Shown here piece by piece: positions 50,104 to 61,403 of a stretch of 64,000 bases of DNA (its first letter is position 1; every line of letters begins with the position of its first letter). Below the pieces are notes generated by a model. That model was not told the DNA's origin, did not search any database, and was given only the letters and a program-made list of their open reading frames with translations. The position numbers were made by a program, and so were the translations under genes. This DNA comes from Chrysomallon squamiferum (taxonomy: Eukaryota; Mollusca; Gastropoda; Neomphalida; Peltospiridae): contig CM022675.1 in the NCBI GenBank assembly GCA_012295275.1, positions 6,007,832 to 6,071,831 of the forward strand, written 5' to 3'.

Positions 50104-50212
50104 ATGGATGATGAACAAGAGGATTCAGACAACGCCACAGCTGCATTTACTTCCGACTCAGATTCTGTACACAATTTACAGTCACAAGTGTCAAGTTACA
50201 CATCTCGTGAAG
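50104..50212 (+). CDS. Gene B coding exon 1 (T1-like acidic exon)
   Basis: It follows acceptor AG at 50097-50098 (exon start 50099) and ends GAA-G before donor GTAATT. It encodes MDDEQEDSDNATAAF and then a Ser/Gln-rich segment ending SREG. This is the single-copy counterpart of the T1 cassettes and of the expanded acidic exon in copy A, and it holds only one DDEKEDSD-like unit. The acceptor just upstream suggests a spliced 5' UTR. Confidence 0.75.
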
Positions 50213-53200
50213 GTAATTAATAACACAGTATTTCTCTATATTGTAGTTTACTATTTGGATGTGGAGATCTAAATAGACAAAATTATTATTTATATCTTTA
50301 ATAATGCAGTTTTTTCAATATAGTGTTTAATGTCTGTTGATACTTTTTTGGTTATAACGCTATTGGAGGAAATAAAAAGTAATTTGGTGTGTACAGACAC
50401 TCTTTTTGTGATTGATATTGATAATAGATTAACAATTTAAAGACATTTGTGTCTTGTTTGTTTGACACATGAAAACTGTAAAACAAAACACCCTAATTAC
50501 TGTTTAATTACCATCATGATCATTGTAATTATTTTTGTATTTCTTTGTTTTAATACTTTAAAACAGCGTTTCTCTCCCTTGCGTAATCCTTGAAATAAAT
50601 TACGTGTCAAGGAACCCCTGCACTAAAACTGAATCGTCACATTGGGTGGTTAGGTATTTCTTTAAAAATAAAGAAAAAACAAAGAAATAAGAAACTTGAT
50701 AAACAAAACTTAATAAAACTGGAGCAATTAAAGGAAAATAGAGCTTACTTCAAGACTTGAGGGAGACAGATATTCTCATAAGAAAACTAACCAAAGAATG
50801 CAATAAAAAAGCGTGCTTCAAGTTTTAGAAATCTTAAAACAATTCCCTGAATGCTGGAGAATAAATTTAGTGATTAAGGTGGGTGAATGAGGGGTGTGCC
50901 TGCATTACTAAATATATTCCTAATGATTATGATATTTTTAATTATAGGTTAGACAGGATGACGTGTTTATTACAGTAACGAAATATTTCCCAAGAATATA
51001 CTGTCCATAATATTATGAATATGAAATTAAATAAAAATAACTGACTCTTTCTCACGGAACCCCTAGAGATCTTTCACGGATCGCTAAGGTTTCACAGAAC
51101 CCAGTTTGAGAAACAGTGCTCTAAACTAATACATATTTCTTAGCACCTACACGCAGTCAGTTAACAATATTAAACATATTTATTAAAACATATACTTATA
51201 TTCAATGATGAAATTTTGTTAATAATATATGCTGGCATTTTTGTGTATAAAGATAAAAACTTTTTTTTAGACAATCTGTTTATAAGTTGTGGGTTTAAGT
51301 AACTTCATTTACCTTTTTACAGAACTATCAAGAACACAGTCAGTGACAGAAAGAAATGTAAATATCGGCACAGTTCAGAATTACCTGGCCCTATCTCATA
51401 ACAAGAATGTTGTGTTGGGAAATCAATTTGTTGAAATTAGTAAGTTAGACAACACAACTTCACAGACTAGTAATCTTAGTAATTTTCCGAACAACACACA
51501 CACACACATTCCTTACTAACAGGTTATCAAACGATTTAAACGTTTTTCGTCGTATATTAATGGAGTGCGTGCTTCAGTGATTTTAAAAGATCACCAGTAA
51601 ACACTGAAACATTATACACAGTATCGTTATTATCTTCAATAAATATTAAAATACAGCACAAAGTATCATAATTATCTCTAGAAAATATCACAACAACAAT
51701 TACATAACATTCAAAACAACATATAACTAAATAATAATTTTATGAAGAAACAATAATTAAGGTAAAATCATTCAGAAAGATTTAATGTTAAAAGTTTGCT
51801 GTTTCGTGACTAAGCTGCAGAGTAATTGTACAGATCACTTTGTTAATAACTCCTGTTTACTCATCAAAAACATAAACTTACTGGTTTTATTTTTATTATA
51901 TTTCAGCAAAGACTGATGGAAGAACATCAAATATTAAAGGTAATTAATTTTTTACTTGTATAATTTAAAAAAAAAAAATCATTAATAACAAGAAAATCAT
52001 CTAGTTGTTTCTAATCTTATTACTAATGTTCCTTCATTAAATTTTGAGGAATTAATATTATAAACTTTAAATTTGATTCTTACTAAGAAATTATAATGTC
52101 AATGTTCATATAATACAAACAATTATAAAACAGTTTATAATATTTTTTTTACTTATAATACAGAGTCTACCAGGTCATTATTAAACTCTGTCGACTGGAG
52201 TGTCTATGTTGAAACAAGAGCAGAAGAAATAGGTGTTGCACTTTTGAAGAAGAATGGTGTTGTGATTGTAATAGGATGTCCAGGTTCAGGAAAGACAACT
52301 CTAGCTTTGAGCATGATGAGACAGATAGAAAAAGAAGAAAAAACAGAATCTTACTTGCTGACTCACCACTCTGAATTCAATGACATCCCTCTTTCTAGAA
52401 ATGAGAAATGTGTTGTCCTCATTGATGACATATTTGGTAAAACTAATCTCACGTTCGATTTTATGTTGTCATGGCAACTGAAATTTCCAAAGTTATGGGG
52501 TCTTGTTCAGGATGGTTCTGTGAAATGTATTATAACCTTACGAAATCAAATATTTGCAAAAAGTAAAACCAGTTTGAAGGAATTTGATCTATTTAATAAG
52601 AATCACGTCCTTGATCTACAGAGTGATGACTGGTGTCTGAATTATTGTGAAAAGTATAAAATTCTAAATAAATATCTCATAAAAAAAGATGTTACAATGG
52701 ATCACTATGACAAAGACATTGTAATTAAAGAATCATGTTCAGAGTTAGGATTTCCTCAGGTGTGTATATATTATGTTAATTCAAGTGATGCACAAAAAAG
52801 AGGAGTTGACTTTTTTAAGAAACCTGTAGAATATCTCATAGAACAGCTGGAAAATATGAAAAATGATGAATCCTTACACATCAATTACCTGGTTCTACTG
52901 CTGATCATGTTTAAGCAAGGCAGTCTCAGTACTGACTTGTTGAACCCATTTGAAAATGACAGTGACAGTGAAACAATGAAATTAGTAAAACTGCTAGAGC
53001 GTGTCTGTCCAAGTCTAAAAAACACTGATCTTGCAGATATAAAGAAAACAGCTGATGTAATGTGTGGTACCTATTTGAGTTGTTATGACAACAGATACTC
53101 TTTTATTCACCAGTCAGTATTTGACTCCTTATTTCTAATATTTTCATCAGAGTTTCCGAAGAAAGCAGCAGATTTGCTAGAAGTGTGTCCTGTCTCCATG

Positions 53201-56200
53201 TTGTTAGAATATGTTGTGACGCCTGGAGTGTCTAACAAAAGTCACATTACAATGACTGTCAGACCTGACTGCTTTGATGTTCTTGCTCGCAGATTTACTG
53301 ACCTTCTGGCATCCAAAAATGCCAGAGAAATTATTTCACATCCATCATTGAAAGATGAAGAATTTTTGAGGTATTTAATCGAGGAAAAAAACTTTTATGG
53401 TAAATTGTCTAAAATACTCAGACAGAAACTGAATAGACAATTTCACTTTTATGTAAATGAGGTCGAGAAAATTTTTCTTAATATATATCAGAAAATTGTA
53501 TATTTGCATGACAATGGTTCAAAGTTTCATTTAATAGGGACTTGGCCTTTGAAAGTTAAAGAAAAAGGGATATGTTCATCTTCTGTTGCAAGTGAGTGTG
53601 TTGTGAATGGCCTGAGAACAATGTCGAGGTGTCTGACAACACATCTGTGTAAAATGGAATCCAAGTATCAGAAAAAAGAACTTTTGAATATTTCTTGTTT
53701 GTTTGGAGATGAAGATGTGGTGAAAAGTTTGCTACAGTCAGGTGTTATTCCAACATTTGTTACATTCAGTTTAGCTGCTTGCTCAAAAACAGACAATGCT
53801 ACCATAATTAAAGAACTTCTACAGTGCAAAAAGGTGAATTTGAATCAGTATTCCCGGTCATTACAACTTTCAATTTATTCATGTAACATGAACATTGCCT
53901 GTTTATTGGCTGAGATTATGAAAAATGAGAAAGACAACAGTGTAGTGAAAGAAGAAGCTGTGAAACTCTTATTGGTTAGGTTCCATACACAGGTAAGACG
54001 TGACTCAATTGACACATATTACATGACATCACTGATTGATAAATCTGTTGATGTGAGCAACCTTTTTAAGAATCTAGTTACAGTTGATATAACAAACAAA
54101 ATTAAAGACATTGCTATCGTTGCTGCAGGTCATAGTAATTCAGGTGTTATAAAAGAAATAGTAAAACTAAAACCTGATTGTTTAAATAATGAGAACCGAG
54201 ATAAAGTTTTCTTAGCAGCAGCTATATGGGGTTCTGCTGACACAGTGAATTTTCTCATTGAGCAGAGACGTAATAATACAGATGACGACAACTGGAAGAA
54301 AAGTCAAGTACTGAAAGTAGCCATGATGTTTAACAGTGCAGATGTTGTTCAGTGCCTACTTGAGAAAGGAGCTGATCCTAATGCTAATGCAGCTATTAAT
54401 GAGATATTGATTCAATGGTTTCAAGTTTTTGATTTACTCCGTTCATATACAGCTGAACAGAAGTTGCTCTCTTCTGACTTACCAATTCACATATCAGTTA
54501 AGTTTGCTGACATAGATTTGTTGAAATCACTGGTAAAAAGAAATGCTGACGTTAATGCAATGAACAGTAAGGGAAAAACTCCACTTCATGAAGCTGTAAT
54601 TGTGAAAGAACGCAGAAAAGAATTAGCTTTGTTTTTGCTAGAAAATGGAGCTGATATTAACATTACAGATAAGAAAACGAATTCAGCTTTACACCTAGCA
54701 GCTAAATTTGGGTATATGGATGCTGTAACAACATTGATTGAAAATGGTGCTAATGTGAACAGTATTAACAACCAAGGTAAAACTCCTTTTTTTGCAGCTC
54801 TGAATTATGCTGAACTATATCCATTTTCGAGTAATGAACAATGGAAAGTAATTTTGTATTTGCTGGAACATGGAGCAGATCCTAATTTAACAGACAGAAA
54901 TAACAATTTTGTTTTGCATATAGCAGCTAAACATGGAAGTATAGAAACTGTGAAAGCACTTATAGAAAAAGGTGTTGATTTAAATATTAAAAATAATGAA
55001 GGTGAAACTCCTCTGATTACAGCTGTCTTTTATGGTACATATAAAATGTTTCGACGTCCCAGTCATCAACAATGGGAAATAGCGTTGTATTTACTGAAAT
55101 ATGGAGCTGATCCTAATATAACAAACAATGGTAACAATTCTGTTTTACACCTAGCAGTTCAAGATGGAAATATAGAAATTGTGACAACATTGATTGAAAA
55201 AGGTGTTGATGTAAATATTTTGAATAGTGGAGGTGAAACTCCTCTTGTTACTGCTATGAATTGTTTTAGATTTCAGTATTATGCATTTGTTTATGATCAA
55301 CTTTCAAAAGTAGTTTTTTATTTATTGGAACATGGAGCTGATCCTAATTTAACAGACAGTGAGAACAAATCTGTTTTACACATTGCAGCTAAACATGGAA
55401 ATACTGAAATTGTCACAGCACTGATACAGAGAGGTACTGATGTGAATATTAAAAATAGTGGATGTGAAACTCCCCTTCTTATAGCTGTGAAGAACGAAAA
55501 GAACAAAGTAGTTTTGCATTTATTGGAACATGGAGCTGATCCTAATTTAACAGACAGTGAGAACAAATCTGTTTTACACATTGCAGCTAAACATGGAAAT
55601 ACTGCAATTGTCACAGCACTGATACAGAGAGGTACTGATGTGAATATTAAAAATAGTGGATGTGAAACTCCCCTTCTTATAGCTGTGAAGAACGAAAAGA
55701 ACAAAGTAGTTTTGCATTTATTGGAACATGGAGCTGATCCTAATTTAACAGACAGTGATAACAAATCTGTTTTACACATTGCAGCTAAACATGGAAATAC
55801 AGAAATTGTCACAGCACTGATACAGAGAGGTACTGATGTAAACATTAAAAATAGTGAAGGTGAAACTCCTCTTCTTATAGCTGTGAAGAACGAACAGAAC
55901 AAAGTAGTTTTTTATTTATTGGAACATGGAGCTGATCCTAATTTAACAGACAGTGATAACAATTCTGTCTTACACATTGCAGCTAAACATGGAAACATAG
56001 ATATTGTCACAGAACTGATACAGAGAGGTACTGATGTAAACATTAAAAATAGTGAAGGTGAAACTCCCCTTCTTATAGCTGTGAAGAACGAAAAGAACAA
56101 AGTAGTTTTGCATTTATTCGAACATGGAGCTGATCCTAATTTAACAGACAGTGATATCAATTCTGTCTTACACATTGCAGCTAAACATGGAAACATAGAT

Positions 56201-59200
56201 ATTGTCACAGAACTGATACAGAGAGGTATTGATGTAAATATTAAAAACGGTGCATGTGAAACTCCTCTCTTTAAAGTTCTAAATTGTGATAAATGTCAAT
56301 TGCATCAATCTCTGAGTGACGAACAGTGTAAAGTAGTTTTGTATCTACTGAAACATGGAGCTGACCCTAATTTAAGACACACTGGTAACAATTCTGTTTT
56401 ACACCTGGCAGCTCAAGTTGGAAATACACAAATTGTCACAGCACTGATTGAAAAAGGTGCTGATGCAAATATTAGAAATAATGAAAGTGAAGCTCCTCTC
56501 TTTACAGCTGTGAATTACAAACAGAACCAAGTAGTCTTGTATTTACTGGAACATGGAGGTGATCCTAATTTAACAGCTAGTCATAACAATTCTGTTTTAC
56601 ACATAGCAGCTGAACATAGAAATTTAGAAATTGTGACAGCACTGATCGAGAAAGGTGCTGATGTAAATATTAAAAACAATGAAGGTGAAACTCCTCTGCA
56701 TAGAGCTATGGTCTGTTATGAAAACCCAGGTGTTGCTTTTCATAGTTATTGTCATACTTTTCTTCTTCCAGCTATAAATTATGTTAGACCTGAATCGTGT
56801 GGATTTTTGAAAGAAAAAATATGGAAAATAGTTTTGTATTTACTGAAATGTGGAGCAGATCCTAATTTAACACACAGATTTAACAATTCTCTTTTACACA
56901 TAGCATCTTACCAAGGAAAAACAAAAGTTGTGAGAGCACTGATCGAGAAAGGTATTGATGTAAATATTAAAAACAATGAAGGTGAAACTGCTCTTCATGT
57001 AGCTGTAAAGTACAAACAGACCAACATAGTTTTCTATTTACTGGAACATGAAGCTGATCCTAATTTAACAGACAATTATAATAATTCTGTTTTACACATA
57101 GCAGCTAACCAAGGAAAAGTAGAAATTGTCAGAGCACTGACTCGAAAAGGTTGTAAAATAAATATTGTAAACAAACAAGGTAACACTCCTCTCTTTAAAG
57201 CTGTAAGATGTGATGTATGTATACGGAAGCCTCCTCTGAGTGATAAACAATGGAAAGTAGTTTTGCATTTGCTGCAAAATGGAGCTGATCCTAATTTAAC
57301 AAGCAGCTGTTACAATTCTGTTTTACACATAGCAGCTGAACGGGGAAATATGGAAATTGTGAGAGCACTGATTAAAACAGGTGCTGATGTAAATATTAAA
57401 AACATCGTAGATCAAACTGCTCTTTTTACAGCTGTGAACTACAAACAGAACAAAGTAGTTTTTTATTTACTGAAACATGGAGCTGATCCTAATTTAAAAA
57501 ACAAAAATGCCAATTCCGTTTTACATGTAGCGGCTAAACATGGAAATATAGAAATTGTGAGAGCACTAACTGAAAAAGGTGCTGATGTAAATATTAAAAA
57601 CAATGAAGGTGAAACTCCTCTTGTTACCGCTGTGAACCAGCAACAGGACAAAGTAGTTTTGTATTTACTGAAACATGGAGTTGATCCTAATTTAACAGAC
57701 AATGATAATAATTCTGTTTTACATCTAGCAAGTAAACAAGGAAATATAAAAATTGTAAGGAAACTGATCGAAAAAGGTGCTGATATAAATCTTAAAAACA
57801 GTAGTGGTGAAACTGCTCTCCTTACAAGTTTTAATGATTATAAATACTGCTGTTATGAATGTCTCAACGATGGACATTGCAATGTAGTTTTGTGTTTGCT
57901 GGAACATGGAGCTGATCCTAATTTAACAGACAATGATAACAATTCTGTTTTACACATAGCAGCGAAACATGGAAATATAGAAATTGTAACAGCACTGATT
58001 GAAAAAGGTGTTGATGTAAATATTAAGAACAATAAAAGTAAAACTCCTCTTTTTTCAGTCATATGTTGTGATACATATCAATATTTTGATTACCGTAATG
58101 ATGAACATTGCAATGTATTTTCGTATTTGCTGGAACATGGAGCTGATCCTGACTTAACAGACAGTGATAACAATTCTCTTTTACACCTAGCAGCTAAACA
58201 GGGAAATATAGAAATTGTGATAACACTGATAGAAAAAGGTGTTGATGTAAATATTAAAAACAATGACGGTAAAACTCCTCTTCTTACAGCTATGAATTTT
58301 AAACAGGACAAAATAGTTTTGTGTTTACTAAAACATGGAGCTGATCCTAATTTAACAGACAAAGATAACAATTCTGTTTTGCACCTAGCAGCTAAACATG
58401 AAAATACAAAAATTGTCATAGAACTGATTGAAAAAGACGTTGATGTAAATATTAAAAACAATGAAAGTGAATTTCCTCTTCTTACAGCTATGATCTACAA
58501 AAAGAACAAAATAGTTTTGTACTTACTGGAAAATGGAGCTGATCCTAATTTAAAAGACAAAGATGAGAATTCCGTTCTACAAATAGCAGCGAAACATGGA
58601 AATATAGAAATTGTGAGAGCACTAACTGAAAAAGGTGTTGATGTAAATATTAAAAACAATAAAGGTGAAACTCCTCTTTTTACAGCTATAAACTACAAAC
58701 AGAACATAGTAGTTTTGTATTTACTGAAATATGGAGCTGATCCATATCTAAAAAGCAATGATGACAATTCAGTGTTACACTTAGCAGCGAAACATGGAAA
58801 TATAGAAATTGTGAGAGCACTAACTGAAAAAGGTGTTGATGTAAATATTAAAAACAATAAAGGTGAAACCCCTCTTTTTACAGCTATAAACTGCAAACAG
58901 AACAAAGTAGTTTTTTATTTACTGAAACATAAAGCTGAACCTAATGTAAAAGACAAAGATGACAATTCAGTTTTACACATAGCAGCGAAAGTTGGAAATA
59001 TAGAAATTGTGAGAGCACTGACTGAAAAAGGTGTTGATATAAATATTAAAAACAATAAAGGTGAAACTCCTCTTTTTACAGCTATAAACTACAAACAGAA
59101 GAAAGTAGTTTTTTATTTACTGAAAAATGAAGCTGATCCTAATTTAAAAGACAAAGATAACAATTCTGTTTTACACATAGCAGCTAAACGTAGAGACATA

Positions 59201-59359
59201 GAAATTGTGAGAACACTTGTTGAGCAAGGTGTTGATGTAAATGCTGTTAATGCTTTGGGTAAAAATCCTCTGAGGATGGCTAGAGCTAGATATTGTAGAA
59301 AAATCGTTTCCTTTCTATTGACTCATGGAGCAACATATAAATTAACTGGTATGAAGTAG
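50104..59359 (+). CDS. Gene B: nSTAND3-type NTPase with long ankyrin-repeat array, intact, four coding exons
   Basis: Model: join 50104-50212, 51323-51439, 51907-51939 and 52164-59359, 7455 nt, about 2,484 residues plus stop. All three introns are GT-AG and phase 1, and the frame stays open throughout. Seen: an acidic Ser-rich start (residues 1-36); a short basic segment (about 37-75); a TKTDGRTSN microexon segment; then the NTPase with a YVETRAEE motif, P-loop GCPGSGKT (about 124-131), Walker B VVLIDD (about 170-175) and a CIITLRN strand (about 208-214). Next comes a helical region, degenerate ankyrins from about residue 590, and clear ankyrins from about 810 to the C-terminus. Known: STAND ATPases are nucleotide-dependent switches in which C-terminal repeats sense ligand. 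Inferred: an intracellular sensor, probably in innate immunity. No signal peptide or membrane segment is seen. The ATG at 50104 is the first in frame after the acceptor; an upstream non-coding exon is likely. Known effector domains (death, TIR) are absent. Confidence 0.85.
50564..51118. mobile_element. Non-autonomous hAT-like DNA transposon (555 bp) in intron 1 of gene B
   Basis: Terminal inverted repeats are CAGCGTTTCTC on the left and GAGAAACAGTG on the right (9 of 11 complementary). Flanking 8-bp sequences CTTTAAAA (50556-50563) and CTCTAAAC (51119-51126) look like a diverged target-site duplication. Homologous introns of copy A carry an uninterrupted CTCTAAAG at this place (for example near 18664), an empty site. 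There is no transposase. The internal ends carry the GGAACCCCT / TTTCACGG type sequence seen in many hAT MITEs. Confidence 0.8.
51323..51439 (+). CDS. Gene B coding exon 2 (T2-type exon)
   Basis: 117 nt, phase 1 at both ends, between TTTTTACAG and GTAAGT. It encodes LSRTQSVTERNVNIGTVQN and then a stretch ending NKNVVLGNQFVEI. It is homologous to the twelve T2 cassettes of copy A. The VVLGN segment resembles the hydrophobic-x-hydrophobic-Gly core of RHIM-like motifs; this is only a resemblance. Confidence 0.8.
51907..51939 (+). CDS. Gene B coding exon 3 (33-nt microexon)
   Basis: Bounded by ATTTCAG and GTAATT, phase 1 at both ends; with the split codons it reads TKTDGRTSNIKE. Copy A has the same exon at 23495-23527 with four of 33 bases changed and the same phases, which supports a real exon. 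Confidence 0.8.
52164..59359 (+). CDS. Gene B coding exon 4: nSTAND NTPase plus ankyrin array (terminal exon)
   Basis: A single open exon of 7196 nt begins after ATAATACAG at 52163, phase 1, and ends at TAG 59357-59359. It carries the whole NTPase and all ankyrin repeats. From about 54.6 kb the array is built from some 22 double-ankyrin modules of about 66 residues. The first repeat of each module has the pattern LLEHGADPNLTDSDNNSVLH; the second has VDVNIKNNEGETPL and a loop of variable length (for example longer near 56.7 kb and 57.8 kb). The last repeat ends in GKNPLRMARARYCRKIV and a short tail, TYKLTGMK. An open frame of this length without introns, next to the broken paralogue, argues for selection or recent origin. 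Confidence 0.88.
54340..59345 (+). repeat. Gene B ankyrin-repeat coding array
   Basis: About 45-48 ankyrin repeats by eye, mostly as 198-bp (66-residue) pairs. The conserved TPLH/SVLH and AAKHGN motifs mark the helices and GADPN/GVDVN the turns. Extra-long loops of about 11-30 residues occur in some even-numbered repeats. Confidence 0.85.
55322..56240 (+). repeat. Recently amplified 198-bp ankyrin modules (4 to 5 copies)
   Basis: Consecutive modules beginning LLEHGADPNLTDS recur every 198 bp (for example GGAACATGG at 55327 and 55525). They differ by only a few residues and share IQRGTDVNIKNS and LLIAVKNEKNKVV, not found in other modules, which marks a recent local expansion. Confidence 0.85.
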
Positions 59360-59459
59360 ACTTTATTACAAATATTTACTACGTGATAGATAAAAATAGA
59401 ATTTGACTGGTCACATTTTATAAGTAAAAAATCTTACAGCTTAATTACAGCCTCCTCTA

Positions 59460-59465
59460 AATAAA
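59460..59465 (+). terminator. Candidate poly(A) signal AATAAA for gene B
   Basis: First AATAAA after the stop, about 100 bp downstream. A GT/T-rich stretch follows at about 59475-59495. The cleavage site is not determined. Confidence 0.45.
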
Positions 59466-60568
59466 TATAGAAAACAGTTTGTACCTGTTTTTTTTCTGAA
59501 CACTGAGTTTAGTTACTTCTTACCTTTGATTTTATTCTCAATTTTCATTTAGTCTGACAGTCGGTACTCTTTTAAATTTAAATTTGAAAAAAAAAAAAAA
59601 TTATAATACAACATACCCGACAGTTCTATTATAGCTTTGTAAACATTTAAAACAGAAGTGTTTGTACAGTGTGAAGGGAAAAGTTTTGTATCAAAACATT
59701 TGAATCCTGAAAGTCAACCGTCAATGTAAGAGTGATGTCATCGTCATGATCACTGGCCTTGTCAGTCATACTATGATTGTCTGAATCATTATAAATTAAA
59801 ATTCTATCTGTGTGATTACTTTCATCAGATTCGGAGACAGACTATTCACTTTGACTTTGTCCCATGTGTATTATGAAACAAGTTCTTGTACGTCAGGACT
59901 TCAGGCAGCAGTATGTTGGGAATATCCTAAATGGAAGTCAGGAGAATATTATAATTTAAAAGAAAAGCTTTTCTTCGTCTGATTCAGTTATAGCATGTTG
60001 ACTGGTGTATGAGAGTACGAGCTAAGATTTCTGGTATTTTGTTGATAGCATCCAATTCCAAAACAACCGCAAATAATATCCTTGAATAAGACGTCCAGTA
60101 AGTAATTTTGTATTTCATTTTCAGTTGCAAAATTATTTATAATTGTTTATAATTAAAAAATAGCAAACTAGATTTTTATTTATTTATTCATATAGCCATT
60201 TTAAAAAAATATCTCTTAGAAAGCAAGCAAAGTCAGCTCAAATACATTTGCTTTGGAACCCTCTCCTTCTAACAATCATTATTTATTAAATAATGTTTGG
60301 GAATTGCATGCTACTATTAAACTACCAGAATGCTTAGCTCATAGTCTCATAAACCAGTCAACATCCTGGATGTTTCACAGCATGACCTACAAAGTATCAA
60401 AAAGACATTTTGTTTATTTGTTTTTAATCATTTATATTGGTTGATCATAACATCACTGTTAATATGACTGTAACTTCTAAAAATCATACAGAAGAACTGT
60501 ACTGCTTTCTGATGATACCAGCATGACGGTGACATCCCAAGTGGAAGTGGGAAGAATATTGTAACAAA

Positions 60569-61403
60569 CAGGGTTCGTACGCGTTTTGGAAAATCTTGGA
60601 AAAGTTTGGAAATTCACACAATGTTTTCCAGGATTTTAAAAGTTTTGGAAAATCAGGTTTTGTTACGTTGGCTACGGAAAAGTTATGGAAAAGTTATGGA
60701 AAATGTCTTTGTCGTAAATAAAATGTATGGACAATTTGCTTCTTTCACCAGTATTCAAGACAATGAGTTCTGGTTCAATTTATTGTTCCCATATTCAGTA
60801 ATCATGTGAACAAACAATGTATGCGTAGACAAAGCAGTCTGTAAAACCACTACACATAACTAAGATGCACCCGTTATGCTGGAGGCAGGTATAGCTAAAA
60901 ACAACTCTATTTCATTTTCGGTATTCCATTTTTTAAATCTGTTTAATTATGAACAATAGGTGACATTTGTTACAAATTTCTATTGCACTGGCAGAGTAGA
61001 TGTATTGTGATAGAGGTAAATGGTCAGTGTAGTTGATTACAATACTTTTGGTATAAACATGCACGCGGTGACGTGCCACATAATTAATGATTTGATGCAA
61101 GGACAATCAGCAATTCCAACCCTATCATCATAGTTATGTCCACTCCAAGAATAAAACTGCATTTTAAGACACCAAAATACATTATATTAAGTTTGTATTA
61201 TTATTACTAGTAATTCTAAATGAATACCATGCAGATTAGTCAAGGCAAAGGTTTTAAGTCTGACAAATATATTCATACACTGCAAAAAGCATTTTGTTTT
61301 GATTTAGTTTACTTGGAAATGTTCTCTAAACTTGGATTTCTGGGCTATGGAAAGTTTTGGACAAGTTAAGGAAATTTTGACAGCCCAAGATACACGAACC
61401 CTG
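60569..61403. mobile_element. Non-autonomous DNA transposon with CAGGGTTCGT ends
   Basis: The left end is CAGGGTTCGTAC and the right end ACACGAACCCTG, inverted repeats of about 10 bp. The interior has repeated TTTGGAAAA / TATGGAAAA motifs at both ends and no credible coding region. The paralogous 3' flank of copy A (about 32.0 kb) lacks it. Flanking 8-mers match poorly, so the target-site duplication is not convincing. Confidence 0.6.

Noticed and set aside
52244..52246. Translation start of gene B inside exon 4
   Set aside because: The codon is TTG, and the open frame with the conserved YVETRAEE motif continues upstream to the splice acceptor at 52163.
54586..58905. Minus-strand open frames opposite the ankyrin array (SPSLFLIFTS type)
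   Set aside because: Antisense shadows of the ankyrin codons.
52164..59359. Bacterial or endosymbiont ankyrin gene
   Set aside because: Phase-matched GT-AG introns, microexon and eukaryotic repeat context; the large exon is spliced to conserved small exons.
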